Shown here in pieces: positions 25,710-34,212 of a stretch of DNA of 35,172 bases (its first letter is position 1; each line of letters begins with the position of its first letter). A program made the position numbers and the translations under genes. The stretch is from Verrucomicrobiota bacterium (GTDB lineage Bacteria > Verrucomicrobiota > Verrucomicrobiia > Chthoniobacterales > UBA10450). The stretch lies in the NCBI GenBank assembly GCA_003218135.1, contig QHNQ01000016.1:1-35172 (forward strand), in the 5' to 3' direction. Below the pieces are notes generated by a model. It was not told the DNA's origin and did not search any database. It worked only from the letters and a program-made list of their open reading frames with translations.

Positions 25710-27010
25710 TTGGGCAGTTTAGCAGTGTGGTCAGTATTCCGCTGCTTTTTTCCCTTCAGCGACACCCAGTCGACAGAATGTTCAAAAGCGACAATCTCCT
25801 CGAAAACATCGCCGGTCCCGCTGCAGGGAACAGCCACCAGATCGGCCAGAAAACCGGGCCGAATACGTCCGAGCACTTTTCCCTGCCGCAGGGCGGTCGC
25901 AGCATTCACCGTCACCATTTGCAAAATTTCCTCGGGAGAGACGGTCGGGAATTCTCTTTGAAACGCGCGCATCTCGTCAAACAAGCTCAGGCTCTCATTA
26001 CTCGCGAGACTGTCAGTGCCGAGGCAAATGTTCAGGTCAAGAGAACGCAAACGTTCGAACTCAAAGCGGCTGTGACCAAAGTAATCATGACTGCGCGGCG
26101 AATGCACAACGTGAAAGTTACATGTCGATCTCTCCAGCAACTCGAAATCGCCCTCTCTCAGTTCATTTAAATGCGCGACGATCCATTCCCGTGGGGCGCG
26201 ACCGCCGGGCGCGCCGACAAATAATTGCAGCGGCGTGCTCTTCCCGCAGTCATCCATTGGTCGCCCGATTCCTTTCAGAAATTCATAGAGCGACCCCGCC
26301 GCGTCGCGGAACATCTCCATTTCCTCACGCGACTCTGCCAGATGTGTCGTCAGCAAAATATTTTCGCTCAGCGCGATTTCCTCGCAGCGACGATACAGAT
26401 CCTTCGACGCGGTGAACAAGGCATGCGGTGCCAGGCCCCAGGGTTGCGCTTGGACTGCGGCGATCCCGCGATTGCGGGACCGCTTTGAAAGCGCGGACGT
26501 GTCCGCGCATTGCGAAGAGGATTTCAGCGATTCAATCGCAAGATCGACAATTTCGTTTGGCCGCTCTGGGGCGCGTACGTCAATCAGCTCTCCAAACCAC
26601 CACGTGCGAATCGGCGCGTTTATCTGCGCAATCAACTCTGGAAACGCCGTAAGATTTGCGATGGTGGTTGTTCCGAATCTTCTTGCTTCCGTGAAACCGT
26701 TGTTGATTGAGGCGAGATAATCTTTTGGTGAAAGCTTTAGCTTCTCTGCGTTGATCGCGCGGATCCAATCCGTAAAGGATTTTTGCGGCGGGATTTTGCC
26801 GCGGAGACAGGTGTAATCAAGGTGGCAATGCGCGTTGATCAGCCCGGGCAATAGCGCTTGCTCGCCGAGATCGACAATTTCACCGGAATGTTGCGTTTTG
26901 ATCTCATCAAATCTTCCGACGTTGACAATTCGATTTTCCGAAAGGGCGACCGCGCCATTTTCGATCGGGGGTACATCCATCGTGACGACTGTGCGGGCGC
27001 GAATGATCAT
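25706..27010 (-). CDS. Amidohydrolase family protein (MtaD/SsnA-like)
   Basis: Start taken at MIIRARTVVTMD; LLPGLINAHCHLDYTCLRG, HLAESREE, LGTDSLASNESLSLFDEM; 4-nt overlap with the creatininase start. Confidence 0.85.
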   Translation of the reverse strand: MIIRARTVVTMDVPPIENGAVALSENRIVNVGRFDEIKTQHSGEIVDLGEQALLPGLINAHCHLDYTCLRGKIPPQKSFTDWIRAINAEKLKLSPKDYLASINNGFTEARRFGTTTIANLTAFPELIAQINAPIRTWWFGELIDVRAPERPNEIVDLAIESLKSSSQCADTSALSKRSRNRGIAAVQAQPWGLAPHALFTASKDLYRRCEEIALSENILLTTHLAESREEMEMFRDAAGSLYEFLKGIGRPMDDCGKSTPLQLFVGAPGGRAPREWIVAHLNELREGDFELLERSTCNFHVVHSPRSHDYFGHSRFEFERLRSLDLNICLGTDSLASNESLSLFDEMRAFQREFPTVSPEEILQMVTVNAATALRQGKVLGRIRPGFLADLVAVPCSGTGDVFEEIVAFEHSVDWVSLKGKKQRNTDHTAKLPK

Positions 27011-27056
27011 GGTGTGCTGTAGCGGCGGGCTATAACCGTTCGAAATGTCGACGAAA

Positions 27057-27142
27057 CTGTAGCCACGGCGCTGTGCGCCGTCACGTGCGTCGCGCCGTGT
27101 CAGCATTCGACGATTGAACCGCCCGCAGGGCGGTGGCTACAG
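27057..27142. repeat. Palindromic MITE-like element with 10-bp perfect terminal inverted repeats
   Basis: ctgtagccac (27057-27066) ... gtggctacag (27133-27142); internal hairpins ggcgc-tgt-gcgcc and accgccc-gca-gggcggt. Confidence 0.75.
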
Positions 27143-27826
27143 GTCGAGCGCGCTCTCGCCTTTCACCACTTTCCGGCATTCGGCGATCAACAGATTGCAG
27201 GCTTCCTGGCAAAGCAACGGAATTGTAGCCGCGGATGTCGTGCTAGCTGTGGGCGCTGACGGCGAACCACTCGCCGCTTGATCAACATTTGGATCAAACT
27301 TCTCATCCGGCAGCTTCGTAGACGTGAGCGTTGCGCGCGCATCGCGTTTCCACAAGATCGTCCGTAAACATCCGCCATTGGATCGGCAGAAGTCCGCAAC
27401 CAGATCGTCAATCTGCGAATCGGAAATCTTTGCCGCCACGCGGTACATTCCAGATTGTCGATCCAACGTCTCGCGCAAGACCGTGGTTTGCAGCCTCCCA
27501 CTCTTCCACGCAGCGAAGATTGCTAGTCTGCCGGGATAAAAATAATCCAGCGCACGTCTCAAGTCTTCGAGTGTGTCGAGCTCCAGCCGCCAGCCGGGGC
27601 GTAAATTGGGCGCGGTTTTGAGCGGACGATAATTTCCAGCGTCGTCGTATTTGGCGATGTTGCTTGCGTCTTCTGCCCTTCGAAAAACCTTCAACTGATC
27701 CACCGGTTTGTCATCGCGATGCGACAGCACAAAGTGGCCGGTAGTTGTTTCTTGGACTAGAATTTGACCGCAATGGAGCGGTGCAGTCAGCACAGACTCG
27801 AGACATCGCTCGATAGAATTTGCCAT
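27137..27826 (-). CDS. DR2241-like 4Fe-4S domain protein
   Basis: 229 aa; CRSNGGCLRTILW and CQEACNLLIAEC cysteine motifs; located near the CbiX-like gene. Confidence 0.55.
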   Translation of the reverse strand: MANSIERCLESVLTAPLHCGQILVQETTTGHFVLSHRDDKPVDQLKVFRRAEDASNIAKYDDAGNYRPLKTAPNLRPGWRLELDTLEDLRRALDYFYPGRLAIFAAWKSGRLQTTVLRETLDRQSGMYRVAAKISDSQIDDLVADFCRSNGGCLRTILWKRDARATLTSTKLPDEKFDPNVDQAASGSPSAPTASTTSAATIPLLCQEACNLLIAECRKVVKGESALDL

Positions 27827-27867
27827 TGCAAGTGAGTCCGGCAGGCCGCCGGATCGAGCGCGTTGCT

Positions 27868-28350
27868 CTAATGCAGGCAGTGTCCGATCAAACCGCCTGC
27901 GCGCTCCAGGAATTGTTGGTCTTCTCCGCCGAACGCGTTCAATTGATCACTCTCTACGTCCATGATTCCAAGAATGTGTCGATGGTCATTTCTCATCGGA
28001 ACAACAATTTCTGAGCGCGTCGTGTGAAACGTGGGCAGATACCGCGGATCTTTGTGCACATCCCCGACGATGATCGGCTTGCCCGAATCCAGTGCCGCGC
28101 CGCACAAGCCCTGGGTGATGGGAAAGCGCGCATAGGTTGGCGGTTCGTTGCCCGTTTCCGCGACAATTACGAACTCGTCTTTCACAATCTTATAAAGACC
28201 GACCCACCGATAATCGCGAGCGGCGCGAATCATCTCCACCAGTTGTTTCATTCGTTTTCGGGTACAGCCGCCAGCCAGCGCAAACCCCCCGATCTCCTGC
28301 AGCTTCTTGCACGTGGTTTCCTTCATTCGCGGGAAAACAATCTGGCGCAA
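27868..28350 (-). CDS. GAF domain-containing protein (fRMsr-like)
   Basis: 160 aa; DYRWVGLYKIVKDEFVIVAETGNEPPTYARFPITQGLCGAALDSGKPIIVGDVHKDPRYLPTFHTTRSEIVVPM. Confidence 0.85.
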   Translation of the reverse strand: MRQIVFPRMKETTCKKLQEIGGFALAGGCTRKRMKQLVEMIRAARDYRWVGLYKIVKDEFVIVAETGNEPPTYARFPITQGLCGAALDSGKPIIVGDVHKDPRYLPTFHTTRSEIVVPMRNDHRHILGIMDVESDQLNAFGGEDQQFLERAGGLIGHCLH

Positions 28351-28375
28351 AAGAAACCGAGCGCGAGCACGATTT

Positions 28376-29215
28376 TCAACTTTTTGCGTTTAACGCTTGC
28401 TCGATAATGATGTCGGCAAAACCGGGATCGGTGCCGATGGAGGGCGCGTAGAACAGCGAGCGATCGTCCAGCTTGTAAGGATTACTTCGGAAAACATCGG
28501 AGGGGCGGCTTTCCAACCGCCCATCTTCAGCCGGTCGGCGACTGGAAAGCCGCCGCTCCTCCGCAATCCCAAGCATCACCGGAATGTCTTCGTAACTGTG
28601 TAGCCCGTCGGAGATGAAGAACGGCACAACGATTATGTTCCGAGTCTTCGTTAATTTTCGCCAATCGGACACGAGCGGCGGCTCTTCCATGTACACGTTG
28701 AGCACCGTCGCGTATTTTCGGAGTGCACGGATCTTTTCAGCTTCGCGTTTGGCCGCGACCGCGCTGTTTTCATTCAGATCGGTTCCGTGAGCAACGATCA
28801 GCAAGGTCGCTTCGGCAGGATCGATATCAGATGCGACGTCTCGCGCGCGCTTGAGCAGCAGCTCAGTCATCATCGGGTGATTCCCAACCGGCTCGCAATA
28901 TTTCCAGATTTGGCCGGTTGATCGTTCCGTAATGCGGCCGTTCAGCTCAAGCTCGCGCGGAACGACCGTCTGCGTGAAATACCCCTCGCTAATGAAATTC
29001 GGCACCACGTAGACTTCACGAATCGATTCGGCATCGAACAGAAACAACGCGTCACGTAAGCTGGGTTCCTCTTTCCAGAACGCGCAGCCGACATCCGCAA
29101 AAATTTTCCGACGCCGAATCTCCGCAGCATGCGCCAGCGTCGGCGCACTGGAATCTGGATTCACCGTCGAGCCGTGAGCAACGATCAACAGTGCGCCATC
29201 GGGTTTGCCTTCCAC
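28376..29215 (-). CDS. CbiX/sirohydrochlorin chelatase-like protein (two-domain)
   Basis: 279 aa; two LLIVAHGS/LLIVAHGT motifs, VYVVPNFISEGYFT, IIVVPFFISDGLHSYEDIP. Confidence 0.85.
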   Translation of the reverse strand: MEGKPDGALLIVAHGSTVNPDSSAPTLAHAAEIRRRKIFADVGCAFWKEEPSLRDALFLFDAESIREVYVVPNFISEGYFTQTVVPRELELNGRITERSTGQIWKYCEPVGNHPMMTELLLKRARDVASDIDPAEATLLIVAHGTDLNENSAVAAKREAEKIRALRKYATVLNVYMEEPPLVSDWRKLTKTRNIIVVPFFISDGLHSYEDIPVMLGIAEERRLSSRRPAEDGRLESRPSDVFRSNPYKLDDRSLFYAPSIGTDPGFADIIIEQALNAKS

Positions 29216-29225
29216 GCCTGCAATT

Positions 29226-29302
29226 TTACCACAGAGAACACGGAGGGCACAGGGAAGGGAAACTCTAAATTCTCTCCGTGACCTCCGTGCCCTCTGCGGT
29301 AA
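29226..29302. repeat. Imperfect inverted repeat (about 25-bp arms)
   Basis: ttaccacagagaacacggagggcac versus reverse complement of gtgacctccgtgccctctgcggtaa. Confidence 0.8.
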
Positions 29303-29312
29303 ATATAGTTGT

Positions 29313-30353
29313 ATGCGCTTTCGGAATTACAAGAACACCGACCTGACGGTCAGCGAGGTCGGCTTTGGTCTGTGGACGATTTCCACTGGGTGGTGGGGGA
29401 ATTTTACCGAAGGCGAAGCGATCGCGCTCATGCACAAGGCGTTCGATCTCGGCGTCACGCTCTTCGATGCAGCCGACACGTACGGCAACGGATTGAGCGA
29501 AGAGTTGATTGCGAAGGCATTCCCAAACCAGCGGGACCAAATGGTGATCGCAACCAAGGTTGGTTACGATTTTGTTCATCATGGCGAAGCGCGTGGGCGC
29601 GGTCAGCGAGAAATTCCGCAGGATTTTTCAGCCGAAGCAGTCACGCGTGCGACGGACGCCGCGCTTAAGCGATTAAAGACGGACCGAATCGATCTTCTCC
29701 AACTGCACAATATTCGGATGGAGCAGGTTTATGACGATGCGCTCTGGACGACCCTCGAGAAATTAAAGAGCGAAGGAAAAGTTCGCTACTGCGGCATTGC
29801 GCTTGGACCGGCGATTGGCTGGCTTTACGAGGGAGTGAATTGCATTCGCGAGCGGGATCTCACGAGCGTGCAGCACATTTTCAACATGCTCGAGCAACAT
29901 CCCGGGCGCGCGTTTCACGAAGCGGCGACCGACGCGGGGAAAGACACAATGTTTCTCATTCGGGTGACGCATTCGTCCGGAATGCTTGAAGGCAAATACA
30001 CGGCTGAGACCAAATTTCCGCCAACCGATCATCGCAGCCATCGTCCGCGCAGCTGGCTGCTCAACGGGATCAAAAAAGTTGAGCAATTGCGTTTCCTTGA
30101 AAATTCCGAACGCACACTGGGACAGGCGGCATTGCAATGGCTGCTCGCTGACGATCGCGTTGCTTCGACGCTGCCGAATATTTACAACGAAGAACAGCTC
30201 GTCGAGTTCGGCAAGGCGCCCGACACTCCGCCACTGACACCGGATGACATGGCGAAAATCGAGGAACTCTATTCCGGGAACTTCGGAATCGAAGAAGAAC
30301 CGCCCAAGTTCAAGGGGACGATGGAGCTGCCGAAGGAAACGGCGGCTGCGTAG
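29313..30353 (+). CDS. Aldo/keto reductase
   Basis: Start MRFRNYKNTDLTVSEVGFGLWTIS; LFDAADTYGNGLSEELIAKAF, ATKVGYDF, RIDLLQLHNI, VRYCGIALG. Confidence 0.92.
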   Translation: MRFRNYKNTDLTVSEVGFGLWTISTGWWGNFTEGEAIALMHKAFDLGVTLFDAADTYGNGLSEELIAKAFPNQRDQMVIATKVGYDFVHHGEARGRGQREIPQDFSAEAVTRATDAALKRLKTDRIDLLQLHNIRMEQVYDDALWTTLEKLKSEGKVRYCGIALGPAIGWLYEGVNCIRERDLTSVQHIFNMLEQHPGRAFHEAATDAGKDTMFLIRVTHSSGMLEGKYTAETKFPPTDHRSHRPRSWLLNGIKKVEQLRFLENSERTLGQAALQWLLADDRVASTLPNIYNEEQLVEFGKAPDTPPLTPDDMAKIEELYSGNFGIEEEPPKFKGTMELPKETAAA

Positions 30354-30367
30354 GATTCGATTTGTCG

Positions 30368-30426
30368 GGCAGGCGCTCCGCCTGCCAGGCGTCACACAGC
30401 GGCAACCGAAGCGGTTGCCCTACAGT
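30368..30426. repeat. Two adjacent perfect hairpins between convergent genes
   Basis: ggcaggcg-ctc-cgcctgcc (30368-30386) and ggcaaccg-aag-cggttgcc (30401-30419), followed by ctacag. Confidence 0.85.
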
Positions 30427-30437
30427 TTCAGAGCGAA

Positions 30438-32399
30438 TCAATCTGATGCGTCTTCTTCAGCCACCGGTTCGGCGCGGCGAACTTCGGGTTGCTCGCGAGC
30501 GCGCCGCTCCGATCGGCTCGTAAGCATCTGGCCCTTGTAAACGTCTTTGAACACATCTGCGATCATTGGCGCAGCCGCGGAACCGCCGTGAACAGTGCTG
30601 CCAACATCGCCTTCGTAAACAGCCGCGAACGCATATCGCGGCTGGTCGGCAGGCAAAAATCCGGCGAACCACGCCGCTGTGCGTTCCTTATGTTTTGGTC
30701 CCCATTGCGCGGTACCGGTTTTACCAGCGACTTCGACATTATCGAGGCTGGCCTGATGCGCAGTGCCGCCGGCGCCATTAACAACATCGATCATTCCGGT
30801 GCGCACCTGGTCCATCGTCTCGGACGAGAGGCTCAGTGTTCGTTTCGCGCGCACCTGGTACGCACTCACGATTTGGTTATCAAATGTCTGCACCTGCTGA
30901 ACCAATCGTGTCTGATAGAGCGTTCCTCCATTGGCGACGACGCCCATGGCTTGAGCCATTTGCAATGGAGTGACCTGCGTGTCTCCCTGGCCGATCGACA
31001 TGTTTGCGATATCGCCGTTTAGGATTTTGCGGCCGTGCGTTGCCTTCATGTATTCGTCGTTCGGAATGCGACCTTCTGCCTCCCCGCGCAGCGGGATCCC
31101 GCATTTCGCGCCGAAGCCCAGCTGTAACGCCCAGTCGATGATTGGTCCGGCACCGGTCTTGATACCAACTTGATAAAACCATGTGTCGCAAGATTCGGTG
31201 AGCGCCTGCACGAAATTTAGCGCGCCGCGATCGCTCTTTTTCCAGTTGTGGAACGTGACGTTGCCAACCTGAAGCGCAGGCATGCATTCGTATCGATCGT
31301 CCGGATACACTGCGTGACTTTCCAGCGCGGCAATGCCGACGGCGACCTTGAACGTGGACCCTGGCGGGTAGGACGAACGATACGCTCGTGGCAAAAGCGG
31401 GATGTCCTTGTCATCTTGCAAACTCTTGAGTTGCTCCGCCGAGATCGACGGCACGAATAAGTTGGGGTCGTAAGTAGGCCACGAGGCCAACGCGAGAATA
31501 TCGCCAGTGTTTGGGTCGATAATCACGATCGCCCCTCGTTTTGCTTTTGCTTCCAGCGCCTTTTCCGCCAATTGCTGAACGCGCAAATCAAGAGTCGTCA
31601 CGACGTTGTATCCAGGCTCAGGCGGCGTAACGAGCTTCTCTGAAGTCTTCCGTCCATCCTTGTCGAAAGTAAGTTTGTATTCGCCGTGCTTGCCCGTGAG
31701 CATGTCGTTAAACGTTTGCTCGAGTCCCTCGCGTCCCTCCGTTTCAGGCCAGAGCGTTTCGTGATTATCAACAATGCCATCGGGATTTCGCCCGGTCTTG
31801 CCTGTGTAGCCGATAATCTGACCGGCAACTTTTCCGTTGGGGTAAATCCTCACATAAACAGGCCGCACCAGTATGCCAGGAGGCAGATCACCCTTTACCT
31901 TTTCATGCTCTGCTTCGCTAAGATTCTGCGCGATCTCCAGCGGCATGATTCCGCGGTTGTGGTAGTGACGAAGGATCGCCTCGTCAGAAACTCGAAGCTT
32001 TCGGCCGAGTAACCTGCCAGCGGCATCTATTTTTTCCTTCGTAAAACCGAGCGCTTGCTCGTCCGAAAAATCCAGCGGGGTTGGAAAAGTGATGACGAGA
32101 TTGTAACTGAGCCGATTTTGCGCGAGCGGCGCGCCGTTGCGGTCTGTGATTTGCCCGCGTGGCGCCGGAACATCGAGTATGTAAGTGCGCGCGAGCTTTT
32201 GCGTCTCGAACGTCGGGATAATCGCCTCTTCTTCCGCCGAAGCGCTTGGATTCGGCGCAGGCGTGGACGCCAGTGTTTGCGCCTGCGCTTCTAGCGACAG
32301 CGCAAACATCAACAAGGCGATCAATAGCCCGACCATATTTATCGAGAATGTCATTCTGAGCGAAGTGAAGAATCTCTGATCATTTCCGGCCGAAAACAC
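30438..32399 (-). CDS. mrdA: Penicillin-binding protein 2 (transpeptidase)
   Basis: 653 aa; YPPGSTFKVAVG (SxxK), SCD (SxN-like), VAGKTGTAQWG (KTG); true start may be the Met at 32354 or 32336. Confidence 0.92.
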   Translation of the reverse strand: MFSAGNDQRFFTSLRMTFSINMVGLLIALLMFALSLEAQAQTLASTPAPNPSASAEEEAIIPTFETQKLARTYILDVPAPRGQITDRNGAPLAQNRLSYNLVITFPTPLDFSDEQALGFTKEKIDAAGRLLGRKLRVSDEAILRHYHNRGIMPLEIAQNLSEAEHEKVKGDLPPGILVRPVYVRIYPNGKVAGQIIGYTGKTGRNPDGIVDNHETLWPETEGREGLEQTFNDMLTGKHGEYKLTFDKDGRKTSEKLVTPPEPGYNVVTTLDLRVQQLAEKALEAKAKRGAIVIIDPNTGDILALASWPTYDPNLFVPSISAEQLKSLQDDKDIPLLPRAYRSSYPPGSTFKVAVGIAALESHAVYPDDRYECMPALQVGNVTFHNWKKSDRGALNFVQALTESCDTWFYQVGIKTGAGPIIDWALQLGFGAKCGIPLRGEAEGRIPNDEYMKATHGRKILNGDIANMSIGQGDTQVTPLQMAQAMGVVANGGTLYQTRLVQQVQTFDNQIVSAYQVRAKRTLSLSSETMDQVRTGMIDVVNGAGGTAHQASLDNVEVAGKTGTAQWGPKHKERTAAWFAGFLPADQPRYAFAAVYEGDVGSTVHGGSAAAPMIADVFKDVYKGQMLTSRSERRAREQPEVRRAEPVAEEDASD

Positions 32400-32437
32400 A
32401 CAATAAACAGAGATGTTTCGCTTCGCTCAACATGAGA
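32350..32437. repeat. Inverted-repeat element overlapping the PBP2 5' end
   Basis: gtcattctgagcgaagtgaagaatctctg (32350-32378) and cagagatgtttcgcttcgctcaacatgaga (32408-32437) are near-reverse complements. Confidence 0.8.
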
Positions 32438-32443
32438 GCGTCG

Positions 32444-34054
32444 TCAATGGCATTGGAGGAATCGATGCACTTCTTCGGCCAGCTTGCGGCCAATCCCCTC
32501 GATGGAGGCAATCTCGTCCACAGTTGCTTTGCGGAGACGGTTCACCGAGCCAAATCGCCGCAGCAACAAATTCTTTCGGTTCTGGCTCACACCCGGACAA
32601 TCGTCCAGAATACTTTCCTCCACCCGCTTTTTCATGAGTAGCTGGTGATAGGCGTTTGCGAACCGATGGGCTTCATCACGGATGCGCTGAAGCAATCGCA
32701 AAGCAGGCGAGTCCATGGGTAGTCGCAATGGCAACGCGCGCGCCGGTCGATAAATCTCCTCGTGTTCCTTCGCAAGGCCTATGATGGGAAGATCGTGCAA
32801 CCCGAGGCGCTGCAGTTCACGACACGCAGCCGAGAGTTGGCCTTTTCCTCCATCGACAATCATGAGGTCAGGCAGACGAACGAAAGATTGCGGATACCGG
32901 ATAGCGGAAACCGGATAGGTTTCCAGCCGACGCGCTGTGTCAAACGCGTTCTCCTGAGACTGTTCGGCCGAAACATCGATGACGCGATTCTCGTCTTTAT
33001 TTTCCGGTCTCCGGTTTCCGGTATCCGAAATTTGTAATAACACACGTGAGTATCTTCTCCTCACGACTTCAGCCATGCTGGCGAAATCGTCCTGCCCTTC
33101 GACTGTGCGCACGCGATAACGTCGGTAATTGTTCTTGTCCGGTACGCCGTCCCGGAAACAAACCATCGACGCAACGACGTGTGTCGTAGAAATGTTCGAG
33201 ATATCAAAACACTCCATAACGTGTGGAACGCCAGGTAATCGCAGCGCATCGGCCAATGCGCGCACATCCGCCAGCGGATCAATCGTGGCGGGCAAACTAC
33301 CGCGCGTAAATCGGCGCGTCGGCCTCGTAGTGTTCCGCAAATCCTCGACCATATTGCGAAGTTCGGCCGCTTTTTCGAAATCCATTTTCTCCGCCGCCTT
33401 GCGCATTTCAGCTTCCAGTGTTGAGATCATCTCCCGCGAATGTCCCTCGAGAAAATCACACGCCTGCGCCACGCGCTCGCGGTATTGCTCGGCACTGATT
33501 TCGCTCAAGCGCACCGGCAGTTGGTAGGTCGAAGATTTGAGTTCCCGCTCGGTCGGTGCGCCGCGGCCAAACGTGAGCACACCAAATTTCTTGCGCATGA
33601 AATTCAGTGTCTGCCGAAGTGCACCCGCATGCGCATACGGACCGAAGTAGCGGCTGCCGTCGTCCTTTTTGAATCGGGCGAGGCGAAAACGCGGCCATTC
33701 TTCCGAAAGATCAACTCTGACCACGAGGAAGCGTTTGTCGTCACGGAAAGAAACGTTGTAACGCGGTCGATATTCTTTGATCAATTTGCCTTCGAGCAAA
33801 ACTGATTCCGCGTCGCTGCGAACGGTATGCGTCTCAAAATCCCACGTCGCGTCCAGCATGGCGCGCGTCTTCAGATCGGCCTGAGCCAGTTTGGACGGCA
33901 GGAAATACGAACTTACTCGTTTGCGCAGGTCGCGCGCCTTGCCCACGTAAATGACGCGGTTAAACCGGTCGCGCATTAAGTACACACCGGGCTTGTGCGG
34001 CACTTCGTGCACTTTCTTCTGCAGGTCAGGCTTCTGTTTTCTCGATGCAGCCAT
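32444..34054 (-). CDS. uvrC: Excinuclease ABC subunit C (with a large internal insertion)
   Basis: 536 aa; KPGVYLMRDRFNRVIYVGKARDLRKRVSSYF, ECFDISNISTTHVVASMVCF, PDLMIVDGGKGQLSAA, C-terminal HhH. Confidence 0.96.
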   Translation of the reverse strand: MAASRKQKPDLQKKVHEVPHKPGVYLMRDRFNRVIYVGKARDLRKRVSSYFLPSKLAQADLKTRAMLDATWDFETHTVRSDAESVLLEGKLIKEYRPRYNVSFRDDKRFLVVRVDLSEEWPRFRLARFKKDDGSRYFGPYAHAGALRQTLNFMRKKFGVLTFGRGAPTERELKSSTYQLPVRLSEISAEQYRERVAQACDFLEGHSREMISTLEAEMRKAAEKMDFEKAAELRNMVEDLRNTTRPTRRFTRGSLPATIDPLADVRALADALRLPGVPHVMECFDISNISTTHVVASMVCFRDGVPDKNNYRRYRVRTVEGQDDFASMAEVVRRRYSRVLLQISDTGNRRPENKDENRVIDVSAEQSQENAFDTARRLETYPVSAIRYPQSFVRLPDLMIVDGGKGQLSAACRELQRLGLHDLPIIGLAKEHEEIYRPARALPLRLPMDSPALRLLQRIRDEAHRFANAYHQLLMKKRVEESILDDCPGVSQNRKNLLLRRFGSVNRLRKATVDEIASIEGIGRKLAEEVHRFLQCH

Positions 34055-34099
34055 CCGGCTGCAACTTACCTGAGGATTCGACGCGAGGAAATTGCCGTA

Positions 34100-34176
34100 G
34101 AGTGCGCTGTCCTCAGCGCATTCAACCCGGGTGCGCCGGTAAAACGCGCTATCCGTTGAGGAAGCGGACGCTACAG
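34100..34176. repeat. Palindromic intergenic element
   Basis: tgcgctg-tcct-cagcgca hairpin (34103-34120); element ends gtagagtgcgctg / agcggacgctacag. Confidence 0.55.
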
Positions 34177-34212
34177 CACAAGATGATCAGGGCCGACAGG
34201 CGACCCGTTCGC

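Noticed and set aside
25676-26170. 164-aa plus-strand ORF over the amidohydrolase
   Set aside because: Antisense to a clear enzyme gene; low-complexity composition
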